DNA of 57,616 nt from Rubritalea marina DSM 17716 (GCF_000378105.1 NZ_KB899265.1:1-57616), one strand, 5' to 3'. Numbered from the stretch's first letter, positions 49,417 through 57,616 are shown. The notes: generated by a model not told the origin, from the sequence alone. Made by a program: numbers and translations.

Positions 49417-50403
49417 TTAGTTCGATGTGCTGATTCTGGATCTTACGTTGATGCTGGTTTGATAGTTGAAGCTGACTTGGTCGACGACTTCCTCGCCCCA
49501 GGCTGTGGATGTGTGGACCCATTGTAGGGTCCATTCACCTCCTGAGTCCAGGTAGCCATTATTGAGTGAGGTGGCTCCTAGCGACTCAGGTGTCATCAAT
49601 TCGTCTTTTGGGTTGATGAATGTAGCGCCACATTCGATCGCTTTGTAGTTGCTTGGATTGTCGGATTTGAAGAGGCGCACTTGCATGGTGGCTTGTGGGT
49701 AGACATTGGCCACGTCGAACTGCACGCTAGGTAGACTGCTGTATGTTTCCCCCTCTTCGATGCCGCTGATGCTTCCAGAGTGCTTGGGTAGAATAAGAAC
49801 CTCTTGGTTGGCAAATTCGTCGTTGTAGCTCTCAGTTCCATTATTCTCCACTAAGCTAAATGTGACGGTGCCGTGCAGTGACTCGGCTGTCTCGCCGGAG
49901 AAGAGGCTCATGGGTGAGTAGCTCTTTTCCTTAGCTGAGGTGTTTTGTGTGATGTTTTCATCGAAGACCTTTCCCCCTGTCGTTTGGTAAACGAGGATCG
50001 CGGAGTTGAGGCGTGTGTCTTCGACCGCCTGTAGGTTTTTCACTGAGTAGGTGACATAGAATGGTTTGTCGGCCCGTGTCCTCGGGATACCAGTGGCGGT
50101 GCTGTCGCTGACGATGGCGATCTCAGCCTGGGGTGCAGAGGCATAGACTGTCTTGGTATCGAGGATGTAGCTATCTGATGGATCTTCTATATTAATAGAG
50201 ACTAACTCGAACACTGCTTTGTGCTGTATCGGGCGCTCACTGGTGACCGAGAATCGATCGTCGACATCATGGGTGAGTGAGATTCCATCTTGGTCGCCGG
50301 TATCGGTGTAATGCGTCTCGTAAATCATGTCTGTGTATTCTGCCAGCGTGGGGGTGGCGAGTGAGCAGAGCAAGGTGTGGCATAGGAATCTGGCGCGAAT
50401 CAT
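49417..50403 (-). CDS. Secreted protein of unknown function (last of three)
   Basis: 328 residues from the ATG at 50403; GGAGC sits just before this start, and the ATG overlaps the preceding stop (ATGA). Signal peptide about 1-21 (TLLCSLATPTLA). The mature protein is beta-rich: KAVFELVSINIEDPSDSY, QAEIAIVSDSTATGIP, KPFYVTYSVKNLQAV and GGEWTLQWVHTSTAWGEEVVDQVSF. It resembles other Verrucomicrobia lineage exported proteins that come in paralogous sets, but no enzyme motif appears. Confidence 0.65.
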   Translation of the reverse strand: MIRARFLCHTLLCSLATPTLAEYTDMIYETHYTDTGDQDGISLTHDVDDRFSVTSERPIQHKAVFELVSINIEDPSDSYILDTKTVYASAPQAEIAIVSDSTATGIPRTRADKPFYVTYSVKNLQAVEDTRLNSAILVYQTTGGKVFDENITQNTSAKEKSYSPMSLFSGETAESLHGTVTFSLVENNGTESYNDEFANQEVLILPKHSGSISGIEEGETYSSLPSVQFDVANVYPQATMQVRLFKSDNPSNYKAIECGATFINPKDELMTPESLGATSLNNGYLDSGGEWTLQWVHTSTAWGEEVVDQVSFNYQTSINVRSRISTSN

Positions 50404-50888
50404 AGCTCCTCGTTGTTCTCGGTTACTTCGCTCAGCCACGCTTTAGCGGATACGCCAATGGGCTTGTTGCCATGGGTGGCAATCACGATTTTGTTGAGTG
50501 ACTGGAGGTGCTCTAGCATTTCCGGTGTGAATTGCGTCTTCCCTAATGCGAGGTCGAAACTGACGGGGTGCGTGATCAGCCAGTTGCTATTTTGAGCCAT
50601 GAATTGATCGAGACGTACTAGTTTGCCATCTGTTTCGCCGTTTGTGATCACCTTATTCTGGAGTGAGTCTGGCACGTAAATGAGCGCTTTTTTGGGAATC
50701 ATTAAGAGTTGCCCTCGATCCTGAATGAAGTCCATGCGTTGGTGGATGGGTACTTTAGGGCGTAGCTTGAGCGTGCTTTGCGCCGTGTTGTTGGGCTCTG
50801 CAGCAAGCAAATCGGATGCGTAGATGTAGCAGAAAGCGCTGGCCAAAGTCGCCAATCCTACTCCTTGTACTTGGGTAAGTGTGTTCAT
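50400..50888 (-). CDS. Small exported protein of unknown function (middle of three)
   Basis: 162 residues. A signal peptide-like start (VGLATLASAFCYIYASDLLAA) precedes a soluble part with QRMDFIQDRGQLLMIPKKALIYVPDSLQ and a C-terminal ATHGNKPIGVSAKAWLSEVTENNEEL. It is translationally coupled to the next gene (ATGA overlap) and 15 bases downstream of the previous one. No family recognised. Confidence 0.6.
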   Translation of the reverse strand: MNTLTQVQGVGLATLASAFCYIYASDLLAAEPNNTAQSTLKLRPKVPIHQRMDFIQDRGQLLMIPKKALIYVPDSLQNKVITNGETDGKLVRLDQFMAQNSNWLITHPVSFDLALGKTQFTPEMLEHLQSLNKIVIATHGNKPIGVSAKAWLSEVTENNEEL

Positions 50889-50903
50889 GCTTTTTGGTCC
50901 TTT

Positions 50904-51839
50904 CTAATCGTTATTTCTACTTTTTCGGGACTTGTCCTTCGGCTTGCCGCCACCGGCATTACCACAGCCATAGTTGGTGTCGTATTCCGAGTAGTCGTGA
51001 TCCACGATGGACTCATCTTTACTGTATTCTCGGTTGCTTTGGCTGTTGTCCTCGTCTGACTCTGGGGCATCAATATTGAGCTCGGTAGAGCCACCATTGA
51101 TGTGATCGTCTACTTCGCCTTTGGCAGAACCGACACCGGTTTCGAGGTCGGTGAAGCGGACGAGAACGATGGAGTCCTGCATGTCGTAACCGCGGCTACT
51201 TTGATCGGTGTGGGTTAGCTCAGCTGCGTAAATCATGTCTAAGGCGCCAAGGGTGAGCTTGCCATCATTGGTGTAAGGTAGCATGTATTCTTCGGCTGAA
51301 GTCGCTAGAGTGTCCGAGCTCGGATTCTTTGGTGGTTCGTCTCCATCGAGAAAAATTTCGATCTCATCTGAGTACTGGTAGCGCCATTGGTCATAGCCAA
51401 TGTAGCGTGATCGGAATTCGATCGTGGTGCCGGGTTTGGCCACGCGTTCGATGAGGACTTCGGTCACATCGACGGCGGCTCCTGGGCCAGTGAAGATGTG
51501 TTCCCACGGGCCGCCATTGAAGCGAATTTCGCTCGTGGAGCTATACTCTTTGCCTGAGGAATCCGTGATGCCTGTTCCGATCATACTGACCTTGACGAGA
51601 AGGTCTTTCTTTACAACGACCACCTCAGAACTGGTGCCACCACCATCGTCAATATCGATGACGTCGGTGATTGTTTGAGGATGGGTGATATCCCATGTGA
51701 GGGTGGAATGATCGCCTACGTAGACGATTTCATTCTGGATGTGTAGCTTGCCGATGGGTATGGCAGGCTCTTGCGTTTGGGCGCTTAGGCTGATGGCCGG
51801 GGAGATAGCCAGCGCCGGTAGTATATTTTTGATACTCAT
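50904..51839 (-). CDS. Secreted protein of unknown function (first of three)
   Basis: 311 residues from the ATG at 51839, which gives a signal peptide (LPALAISPAISLSAQ). Beta-rich mature chain: QNEIVYVGDHSTLTWDITHP, TEVLIERVAKPGTTIEFRSRYIGYD and LTLGALDMIYAAELTHTDQSSRGYDMQDS. The C-terminal about 50 residues are low-complexity and strongly charged (ESDEDNSQSNREYSKDE, then GGGKPKDKSRKSRNND). It looks like the leading subunit of an exported three-protein operon. No motif identifies an activity. Confidence 0.6.
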   Translation of the reverse strand: MSIKNILPALAISPAISLSAQTQEPAIPIGKLHIQNEIVYVGDHSTLTWDITHPQTITDVIDIDDGGGTSSEVVVVKKDLLVKVSMIGTGITDSSGKEYSSTSEIRFNGGPWEHIFTGPGAAVDVTEVLIERVAKPGTTIEFRSRYIGYDQWRYQYSDEIEIFLDGDEPPKNPSSDTLATSAEEYMLPYTNDGKLTLGALDMIYAAELTHTDQSSRGYDMQDSIVLVRFTDLETGVGSAKGEVDDHINGGSTELNIDAPESDEDNSQSNREYSKDESIVDHDYSEYDTNYGCGNAGGGKPKDKSRKSRNND

Positions 51840-52213
51840 GATGTCTGATTCTTGTGTTGGTAGGGGAATTAGACATTCGGGGTACTGGTCTAGGTAAAGT
51901 ACTCCGCATTTAGTCACTTAAGAAGATGATATTTCATAAACTGTCATACATGCGTATGATGTAATTGTTGGTGTTAGGAGATATCTCGACTTTTGAGTGT
52001 TTGAGCGAGCATGTTACCGTGTGCGTGTAATGCGCGCGTGGGAAAGTGGAGTGTTTGAATTGTGCGTAATTCGTCTACCTAACAAATTGAAGTCGGTTCA
52101 TTTTTATTCACATATTGGTATTTATAGGTGGTGTGGAGGCACAAAAAAACCTAGGAGAGTGATCTCCTAGGTCGTCATTCTGGTGAGTTTGCTTTCTGTT
52201 GCAGGTATCTCGA
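51840..52213. other. Intergenic region upstream of the three-gene secreted operon
   Basis: Holds a dyad TCATAC-ATGC-GTATGA at 51944-51959, similar to the CATACATGCATAC core of the REP-like motif at 56350, and the terminator at 52143. No coding frame longer than 60 codons looks real. Likely contains the minus-strand promoter for the secreted-protein genes. Confidence 0.5.
52143..52171 (-). terminator. Terminator of ppnP
   Basis: CCTAGGAG (52150-52157) and CTCCTAGG (52164-52171) form a perfect 8-bp stem; on the minus strand it is followed by seven T. It lies 43 bases after the ppnP stop. Confidence 0.9.
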
Positions 52214-52528
52214 CTAGTCGATGTAGGAGCAGACGTATTGAGCAAGGCCTTCGGGGACTTCGATGGTGAATCCTGAGTTGGCAGCTACGTCAAAGTGTGA
52301 ACCCGCTGCGTATTCTACGACAGTTTCAGTGCCGTCGAGAGTGACTTTGCAGGTGCCGTCGATGATTTCCATGCGTTCAGCCTTTTCGGTGCCGAAGTGG
52401 TAGGATCCGGGGAAGATCACGCCGAATGTCTTGGTGGTGCCGTCCGCGAGTGTGATGCCGTGGGATACGACTTTACCGTCGAAGTAGACGTTTGCTTTTG
52501 CTTGTGCAGTAACATTGTTAAATTCCAT
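52214..52528 (-). CDS. ppnP: Pyrimidine/purine nucleoside phosphorylase (YaiE family)
   Basis: 104 residues forming a single cupin barrel. NVYFDGKVVSHGI, FGVIFPGSYHFGT, EIIDGTCKV and YAAGSHFDVAANSGFTIEV match the DUF1255/YaiE family, shown in E. coli to be a broad nucleoside phosphorylase that salvages nucleosides to base and ribose 1-phosphate. Length and ending (AQYVCSYID) are typical. Monocistronic. Confidence 0.88.
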   Translation of the reverse strand: MEFNNVTAQAKANVYFDGKVVSHGITLADGTTKTFGVIFPGSYHFGTEKAERMEIIDGTCKVTLDGTETVVEYAAGSHFDVAANSGFTIEVPEGLAQYVCSYID

Positions 52529-52625
52529 GTCGGCTATTTAGCTGGGCAATGGGGAAATGTGAAGTGAGAACTGGTGCCACATTTTTTCCTTTGAGTATTT
52601 CGGCCGTGATTGTTAGTACAAGGGC

Positions 52626-53804
52626 ATGCGTATTTTAGCATCGATTGTATTGGCTATTGGGCTGGGAGCTAGCGCCGTGGCGTCGTCGTTCACCTTAGAA
52701 AATAAGAATGGTCAGCGCTATGAAGGGAAGGTGACGAAGATTCAGGGGCAGGTCGTGACGATCGTTGAAAACTCAGGACGGAAGCGGCCAGTACGCTACA
52801 GCAGTCTGAGTAGTGCTAGCCAGCAGCAGGTGCAGCAATGGGCACAGCGCCAGGGCGGCAGCATCGACTATGCTAGTTGGATTGCGACACCTGACTCGGC
52901 CTTCAGGAAATCTTGGCCAGGCACAATCTATCCACCAGTGAGCTCCGGAGCGCGTGCGGATTACCAGAAGTTTAAGAAGGGTCACTATGTGTATGAAAGT
53001 ACGCACTTCCGCTTTATCTCAGACTCGAAGTTAGAAGTCACGGTGGTGAACAAGTTTGCCAAGCTATTTGAGAGCACACGTAATTTTCTAGTGAGCATGC
53101 CGGTGAATCCATCTTGCCAGTACATGGGGCGTGATGAGAAGTACCCGATTTATCTTTTTGGCACTTATTCTGATTACTTGCGAGCTGGCGGGGTGAATGG
53201 CTCGGCGGGTGTCTTTATCCCTCGTACGGGGAATATCATGGTACCATTGATTGCGCTAGGGGTGACCAAGCAAGGGAAGAAATGGGTGTTCGATAAGACG
53301 GCTTCGAATCGCACGCTTTCGCATGAGATTGTGCACCAGCTCACCGCCGGCGTTGACTTTGATGCGTGGTACATTGAGGGAAGTGCCGAGTATGTGGCGG
53401 CAACCAAGTACACCAATGGCACCTACCACGTGGCTGGCAATAAGAACCGATTGTTCAACTATGCGCGCGACAAAGATGGCCTATCTGATGGCACCGGGCG
53501 CAAGCTTGGTGGGCGCGTGAAAATGCAGCCGTTGGAGCAATTTATGACCCAGTCGTATGGGAGCTTCGGCCGCGAGGCCAACAAGAACTACGCCATGGGC
53601 ATGTTGCTGGCGTATTACTTTTACCATGAAGATGGCCGCCGCGACGGGCTGGCGATCAAGGACTACATCAAGGCGCTTCAGCAGGGTCGTAGCAAGAAGG
53701 AGGCGCGCCAGAAATTGCTCAATGGGAGGACCTACGCTCAACTACAAGAAAACTTCCGTAAATTCTGTAGCTACAATGGTTTGGCGCTCGAGTTCTACAA
53801 ATAA
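52626..53804 (+). CDS. Secreted zinc metallopeptidase with N-terminal SHD1-like domain
   Basis: 392 residues. Signal peptide about 1-19. Residues 20-73 form an SHD1-like beta domain (FTLENKNGQRYEGKV...GRKRPVRYSSLSSASQQQVQQW) seen in many exported planctomycetal and verrucomicrobial proteins. The gluzincin motif HEIVH is at 233-237, and the third zinc ligand is probably Glu251 or Glu255 in WYIEGSAEYVA. A DUF1570-like peptidase-MA arrangement fits. Substrate unknown. Divergent from ppnP with about 97 bases between. Confidence 0.72.
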   Translation: MRILASIVLAIGLGASAVASSFTLENKNGQRYEGKVTKIQGQVVTIVENSGRKRPVRYSSLSSASQQQVQQWAQRQGGSIDYASWIATPDSAFRKSWPGTIYPPVSSGARADYQKFKKGHYVYESTHFRFISDSKLEVTVVNKFAKLFESTRNFLVSMPVNPSCQYMGRDEKYPIYLFGTYSDYLRAGGVNGSAGVFIPRTGNIMVPLIALGVTKQGKKWVFDKTASNRTLSHEIVHQLTAGVDFDAWYIEGSAEYVAATKYTNGTYHVAGNKNRLFNYARDKDGLSDGTGRKLGGRVKMQPLEQFMTQSYGSFGREANKNYAMGMLLAYYFYHEDGRRDGLAIKDYIKALQQGRSKKEARQKLLNGRTYAQLQENFRKFCSYNGLALEFYK

Positions 53805-53916
53805 GCTCGGGTGATTTCGACCAATTATGCGCTGAACTGAGTTTGGCGTTGCAATTCGTCAGATTCTGGAGAATGTGCGTTCTTGCTCTGAGCAACCAAC
53901 GAAAAGACACACAGCC

Positions 53917-55734
53917 ATGACTGACAAGATTCGAAACATTGCGATTATTGCGCACGTTGACCACGGGAAGACCACGCTAGTTGATAAGCTATTGGAAGCC
54001 GGTGGCGCATACGGTGCTCACCAAGAGGTGACTGAACGCGCGATGGATTCCATGGACCTGGAAAAGGAAAAGGGAATCACGATCAAGTCCAAGAACACTT
54101 CGATTCACTGGAATGATCACACGATCAACATCATCGACACTCCTGGACACGCCGACTTCGGTGGTGAGGTAGAGCGTGTGATGAAAATGGTGGATGGTGT
54201 TTTCTTGGTAGTAGATGCCTATGAAGGACCACAGGCTCAGACCCGCTTTGTTCTCAAGAAGGCGCTCGCTGAAGGTTTGCACCCAATTGTGGTGGTCAAT
54301 AAAGTGGACCGCGATTTTGCCCGTCCGGCAGAAGTGCGCGACATGGTATTGGAGCTTTTCCTCGACTTGGATGCTTCTGAAGAGCAGTTCGAAGCACCAT
54401 TCTTTTATGGTTCTGCGAAGAATGGCTTCTTCGTGTCTGATCTCGAGAATGACGAACAAAAGGACATGCTCCCACTACTCCAGGGAATCATCGATAGCGT
54501 GCCAGCTCCTGAAGCGAAGGCTGAAGAACCCTTCCGCATGTTGGTATCCAACATTGATTGGGACAACTACGTGGGCCGTGTGGCCCTAGGTAAAGTTCTC
54601 TCTGGCCAAGTGCAGAAGGGTGACAACATCTGGCTGCACCGCAAAGATGGCACAAAGGTGCGTAGTAAGATCACTCGCGTGTTCGAATACGGTGCGAGTG
54701 CCTCTGATGAATCAGCATTGGCTGCCGCAGGTAACATTGTCGGGATTTCCGGTTTCGAGGACATCGATATTGGTGAGACTCTCTCACTTGAAGAAGGTGC
54801 AGAAACACTGCCATTCGTGAATATTGATCCACCAACGATCACCATGCAGTTCAGCATCAACAATGGACCTTTTGCTGGCCGTGATGGCAAGCACGTGACA
54901 TCCCGTGCGATCCGCGAACGTCTCGAACGCGAGATTAAGACAAACATTTCTATTGAAGTTTCTGATGCCGAACAAGCTGGTGTTTTCAATGTGTCCGCAC
55001 GTGGTGCGATGCAGATTGCCGTTCTCGTAGAGACGATGCGCCGCGAAGGTTTCGAACTATTGGTTTCACGCCCAAGCGTCATCACCAAGCGGATCGACGA
55101 CAAGCTCATGGAGCCATTTGAGACCCTCTATGTGGAGTGTCCAGATGATGCGCTTGGCGGCGTGATGAAGACTCTAGCAAACCGTAAGGCACGCGTGGAA
55201 AACATGGGGACAAATGCTCATGGTGCGACTCTTGAAGCAACAGTTTCTACTCGCGGTATCATTGGCTTCGAATTCGAACTTCTCAACCTCACGAGTGGTC
55301 ACGGCATCATGTCGCACCTTTTCAAGGAATACGCCCCACACTGTGGCGAGATTAGCACCCGTTCAACTGGTACTCTGATCTCTATGGCGACAGGCACAGC
55401 AATGCAGTACTCGCTTCTTCCTCTTGAAGATCGCGGTAAGCTCTTCATCGAGCCAGGTGATGAAGTGTACGAGGGGCAGATTATTGGTGAAAACCCACGT
55501 AAGGTGGATCTCGCTGTGAATCCAGTGAAGGAAAAAGCTCTCACCAACCACCGCTCAGCTGGTAAGGATAACACCACCACACTCGCGCCACCAATTAAGA
55601 TGGGACTTGAGCGTTCAATCGAATACATCAATGCAGATGAACTCGTAGAAGCGACACCAAACTTCCTGCGCATTCGTAAGCGTGTTCTCGATCCAAACGA
55701 GCGCAAGCGCATGGAGCGAAAGTCCAAGGGCTAA
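53917..55734 (+). CDS. typA: Ribosome-associated GTPase TypA/BipA
   Basis: Translational GTPase aiding 50S assembly and stress growth. 605 residues from ATG 53917. G1 [10 protein letters not shown]2 [13 protein letters not shown]3 [12 protein letters not shown]4 VNKVDRD, then domain II, the EF-G-like domains III and V, and the BipA-specific C-terminus ([30 protein letters not shown]). An extension 14 codons upstream is unlikely. The terminator at 55763-55797 ends it and is itself part of a duplicated block. Confidence 0.95.
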   Translation: MTDKIRNIAIIAHVDHGKTTLVDKLLEAGGAYGAHQEVTERAMDSMDLEKEKGITIKSKNTSIHWNDHTINIIDTPGHADFGGEVERVMKMVDGVFLVVDAYEGPQAQTRFVLKKALAEGLHPIVVVNKVDRDFARPAEVRDMVLELFLDLDASEEQFEAPFFYGSAKNGFFVSDLENDEQKDMLPLLQGIIDSVPAPEAKAEEPFRMLVSNIDWDNYVGRVALGKVLSGQVQKGDNIWLHRKDGTKVRSKITRVFEYGASASDESALAAAGNIVGISGFEDIDIGETLSLEEGAETLPFVNIDPPTITMQFSINNGPFAGRDGKHVTSRAIRERLEREIKTNISIEVSDAEQAGVFNVSARGAMQIAVLVETMRREGFELLVSRPSVITKRIDDKLMEPFETLYVECPDDALGGVMKTLANRKARVENMGTNAHGATLEATVSTRGIIGFEFELLNLTSGHGIMSHLFKEYAPHCGEISTRSTGTLISMATGTAMQYSLLPLEDRGKLFIEPGDEVYEGQIIGENPRKVDLAVNPVKEKALTNHRSAGKDNTTTLAPPIKMGLERSIEYINADELVEATPNFLRIRKRVLDPNERKRMERKSKG

Positions 55735-55762
55735 CCTCGAGCCAAGAAAGACACTTTAAACA

Positions 55763-55797
55763 AAAGGCCAGCTCATCCGTGAGCTGGCCTTTTTTGT
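55763..55797 (+). terminator. Terminator of typA
   Basis: GGCCAGCTCA-TCCG-TGAGCTGGCC with flanking A and T runs; perfect 12-13 bp stem. An identical structure recurs at 56394-56428. Confidence 0.93.
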
Positions 55798-55988
55798 CGT
55801 CATCGCAAGTTTCTTCAGAACGCGTCAACGAGAGGAGGCGGAGTCATTCGGTGTGGGTCTCCATAGAGCCTTGAACGAGATACAGGGTACTAGATAATCA
55901 AGAAATCGAATGCTCTATAGCTCAATCAAAGACGCTGAACTCCCCATAAATCCTCGATTGTTCTAATTTTAGTCTGTCTAGTTTATTT
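55763..55988 (+). repeat. 226-bp direct repeat, copy 1
   Basis: Runs from the typA terminator (AAAGGCCAGCTCA/TGAGCTGGCCTTT, 55763-55797) to just before the small zinc-ribbon gene. Copy 2 at 56394-56619 has the same length and differs at about 8 positions (about 96% identical). It probably carries a promoter at its 3' end. Confidence 0.93.
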
Positions 55989-56010
55989 GGTTATAAGATA
56001 TTGTGATGTG

Positions 56011-56340
56011 ATGAATGGTAAAATAAATACTTCAGATGTTTCAAGGTTGGGAGTTAAGAATGCTTTGTGTGTTGTGACATTGATGGCTTTCGGTGGTTTT
56101 TTTAGTTATTTTTTTAATTCATATATATATGTATTCATTGCTTTTATTTTGGTTTTTATTGTGAGTGTTTACTTTTTTTATTTAATAAATAAGAAGCTAG
56201 AAGCAATTCCATGCCCTGATTGTTGTGGTACATTAGATGTTATGGAGGAACGTAAAACTTCTGATGGAAGTTTAATGTTTGTTTGTAATAAATGCGGTTC
56301 TAAGTATGAGTCTGATTATGTGCCTCATTCTGCATTCTAG
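56011..56340 (+). CDS. Small membrane protein with a C-terminal zinc ribbon
   Basis: 109 residues from ATG 56011 (an in-frame TTG at 55987 adds eight). Two close TM helices (about 20-40 and 44-62) are followed by a zinc-ribbon: IPCPDCCGTL and FVCNKCGSKY, i.e. CPxC...CxxC. It should sit in the inner membrane with the ribbon in the cytoplasm. Base composition is much more AT-rich than its neighbours, a sign of transfer. It lies in a cassette preceded by repeat copy 1 and followed by the REP-like motif at 56350. Confidence 0.6.
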   Translation: MNGKINTSDVSRLGVKNALCVVTLMAFGGFFSYFFNSYIYVFIAFILVFIVSVYFFYLINKKLEAIPCPDCCGTLDVMEERKTSDGSLMFVCNKCGSKYESDYVPHSAF

Positions 56341-56349
56341 TTGTTATGA

Positions 56350-56385
56350 CATACATGCATACATCATACATGGTGCCAGGCTCAA
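56350..56385 (+). repeat. REP-like motif, copy 1
   Basis: CATACATGCATACATCATAC-ATGG followed by TGCCAGGCTCAA. Copy 2 (57378-57425) keeps the same two blocks but has an extra 12-base insertion carrying a second TGCCA. Such TGGTGCCAGGCTCAA-type words occur next to RAYT transposase genes, one of which starts at 57522. Confidence 0.75.
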
Positions 56386-56393
56386 CATACATG

Positions 56394-56428
56394 AAAGGCC
56401 AGCTCATCCGTGAGCTGGCCTTTTTTGT
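56394..56428 (+). terminator. Duplicated terminator after the zinc-ribbon gene
   Basis: The stem-loop and T-run are identical in sequence to those at 55763-55797, so they arrived by duplication of the block. Confidence 0.85.
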
Positions 56429-56619
56429 CGTCATCGCAAGTTTCTTCAGAACGCGTCAACGAGAGGGGGCTGAGTCATTCGGTGTGGGTCTCCATAGAAT
56501 CTTGAACGAGATACAGGGTACTAGATAATCAAGAAATCGAATGCTCTATAGCTCAATCAAAGACGCTGTACTCCTGATAAATCCTCGATTGTTCTAATTT
56601 TAGTCTTTCTAGTTTATTT
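56394..56619 (+). repeat. 226-bp direct repeat, copy 2
   Basis: Near-identical to 55763-55988, about 8 mismatches, same length. It includes a complete copy of the typA-type terminator (56394-56428), here placed after the zinc-ribbon gene. Confidence 0.93.
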
Positions 56620-56669
56620 TTGTATTTCAAACTACGATGATAGTGAGCATATTCCATTCTAAGTTACAC

Positions 56670-57350
56670 ATGAAAATTCATTTACTGACAGCAACCTTCG
56701 TTTTCTGGGCGATTGATAATGAGCTTAAAGCTACACCTGAAGAAGCTAAGGCTATCATTGTTGATGATAGTGAAGCGACTCAACTTTCAGCTTCATTCAA
56801 AGAGTATGCTTTTACCAAAAGTGGTAAAAAGGTAAAACTTTTCAGCGATGGAACCTGGACTATAGAAACACCTGAGACAACACCTAATTCTTCATTATCC
56901 TACTCTGATGAACAAGTACGAGTATCTTTCTCTTCAGCCAGGATCTTCAAATCAAAATATTCTGAATCGTTTTCAATTTTTTTAGAAGTGAAACCTAATA
57001 CAGAGACTAAGTTTATAAGTTTTAGAACACATAGAGTATGGGGTTACACGGATGGTTCTGATCGAGGAGGTAGAAAACCGTATGGCTTTCGTGTTTCTGA
57101 TAACTTTGGAAACTCTTTCAAGATCAAAAACATTCATCCCAGTTATATTGGTCACAGATCTGAAAAGCCGCTTCGGCCAAATGAAACTCAAGGATTTAGT
57201 ATAAAAACAGTTAATGTCCCACTAGATGCAACCTCTTCAATTGAATTGGTAATCAACAAGAATACACTAGGGAACAGCAACACAATAAGATTTAGCATCC
57301 CCATGGATAAAGTTGAAAAACCTAAAAGCTCAGACTCAAAGTCAGACTGA
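56670..57350 (+). CDS. Exported protein of unknown function in the second cassette
   Basis: 226 residues from ATG 56670 (a start at 56637 adds eleven). Signal peptide about 1-21. The mature start carries KSGKKVKLFSDGTW, a word found in small DUF3157-like exported proteins, then a beta-rich domain (FISFRTHRVWGYTDGSDRGGRK, KPYGFRVSDNFGNSF, RPNETQGFSIKTV, NTIRFSIPM). It is AT-rich and ends in a Lys/Ser/Asp tail. Function unknown. It follows repeat copy 2 by 50 bases and is followed by REP-like copy 2. Confidence 0.6.
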   Translation: MKIHLLTATFVFWAIDNELKATPEEAKAIIVDDSEATQLSASFKEYAFTKSGKKVKLFSDGTWTIETPETTPNSSLSYSDEQVRVSFSSARIFKSKYSESFSIFLEVKPNTETKFISFRTHRVWGYTDGSDRGGRKPYGFRVSDNFGNSFKIKNIHPSYIGHRSEKPLRPNETQGFSIKTVNVPLDATSSIELVINKNTLGNSNTIRFSIPMDKVEKPKSSDSKSD

Positions 57351-57377
57351 GAAATAACTTATTTTGATCTTTCCTCG

Positions 57378-57425
57378 CATACACGCATACATCATGCATG
57401 GTGCCACACATAGTGCCAGGCTCAA
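57378..57425 (+). repeat. REP-like motif, copy 2
   Basis: CATACACGCATACATCATGC-ATGG, then an insertion with TGCCACACATAG, then TGCCAGGCTCAA. It shows the same order as copy 1 and lies 96 bases before the transposase start. Confidence 0.75.
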
Positions 57426-57521
57426 TACAGAGAATTAGATCGCGTTACTGATTGAGTGGGAGTAGTCTGTGAGTTGATGTCAGCGATTGCTGATATCTAA
57501 CTCCCAGCCCCTCCTCCTCCC

Positions 57522-57616
57522 ATGCGAATTCCCCGTAAGTATTTGTTATCGTGCCACCAAGACACTCAGGGTGGTATTTACCATTGTGTGACTCGTGCTG
57601 TTTGGCGCGAGTTTGT
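57522..57616 (+). CDS. REP-associated tyrosine transposase (RAYT/Y1_Tnp), N-terminus only
   Basis: The 31 visible codons read MRIPRKYLLSCHQDT...GGIYHCVTRAVWREF. The segment G-I-Y-H-C-V-T-R is the N-terminal hallmark of RAYT/IS200-like HUH transposases (the His-rich nuclease site lies further downstream, outside the window). The gene is cut by the window end, so completeness cannot be judged. The REP-like motifs upstream fit its expected substrate. Confidence 0.75.
   Translation, partial: MRIPRKYLLSCHQDTQGGIYHCVTRAVWREF

Larger units (their letters stand above)
56341..56669 (+). other. Spacer between two cassettes
   Basis: Contains, in order, the REP-like motif (56350-56385), repeat copy 2 (56394-56619) with its terminator, and about 50 AT-rich bases leading to the next gene. 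No further gene is seen. Confidence 0.7.

Noticed and set aside
55763-56619. Coding sequence inside the 226-bp repeat
   Set aside because: Frames differ between copies and contain stops; conservation is at the DNA level, fitting terminator and promoter functions.

Overview
The window looks like chromosomal DNA of a Verrucomicrobiota bacterium, most likely order Verrucomicrobiales (Akkermansiaceae/Rubritaleaceae type). The main reasons are a pilus-like locus matching the Amuc_1102/1101/1100/1098 families, a cytochrome c peroxidase with the C-terminal extension common in this phylum, an SHD1-like domain on a secreted peptidase, and an archaeal-type ProRS beside otherwise bacterial housekeeping genes. 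No rRNA, tRNA or CRISPR array was seen.

Layout. 0.3-12.2 kb: mixed single genes (small membrane protein, di-heme peroxidase, lipoprotein MsrB, Tag glycosylase, a dehydrogenase/hydrolase pair, DUF4261-like and VC0807-like proteins, outer-membrane barrel, inositol monophosphatase family, QueD, ProRS). 12.4-16.6 kb: pilus-like operon whose last gene appears to be an in-frame fusion of an Amuc_1100-type N-terminus to an Amuc_1098-type secretin. 16.7-25.1 kb: coaE-rho-rnd and gyrB-gyrA. 25.1-48.5 kb: one long minus-strand nitrogen island. 48.7-55.7 kb: folA, three secreted proteins of unknown function, ppnP, a secreted metallopeptidase, typA. 55.7-57.6 kb: an AT-rich accessory tail of two gene cassettes, each led by the same 226-bp repeat and trailed by a REP-like motif, then the start of a RAYT-type transposase cut by the window edge.

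The nitrogen island is the centrepiece. Read along the minus strand it runs porin - urtA - biotin ligase - NitT/TauT-type ABC transporter (SBP, permease, ATPase) - NikR-like regulator - two DUF1989 proteins (carboxyguanidine deiminase) - urea/guanidine carboxylase - allophanate hydrolase - urtBCDE - ureABCEFGD - small His-containing membrane protein. A guanidine-assimilation module therefore lies between urtA and the rest of the urea uptake and urease genes. It carries a private biotin ligase that could load the carboxylase. Two near-identical sigma-54-type promoter motifs stand in front of porin-urtA and in front of urtB, which fits nitrogen-starvation control. The NikR-like protein keeps the NikR fold pattern but has lost three of the four nickel ligands, so it may be a repurposed ligand sensor for this island.

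Functions are inferred from motifs and family memory only; no search was run. The fusion secretin, the ligand-less NikR, the paired sigma-54 motifs and the interleaved guanidine/urea island are the observations most worth checking.
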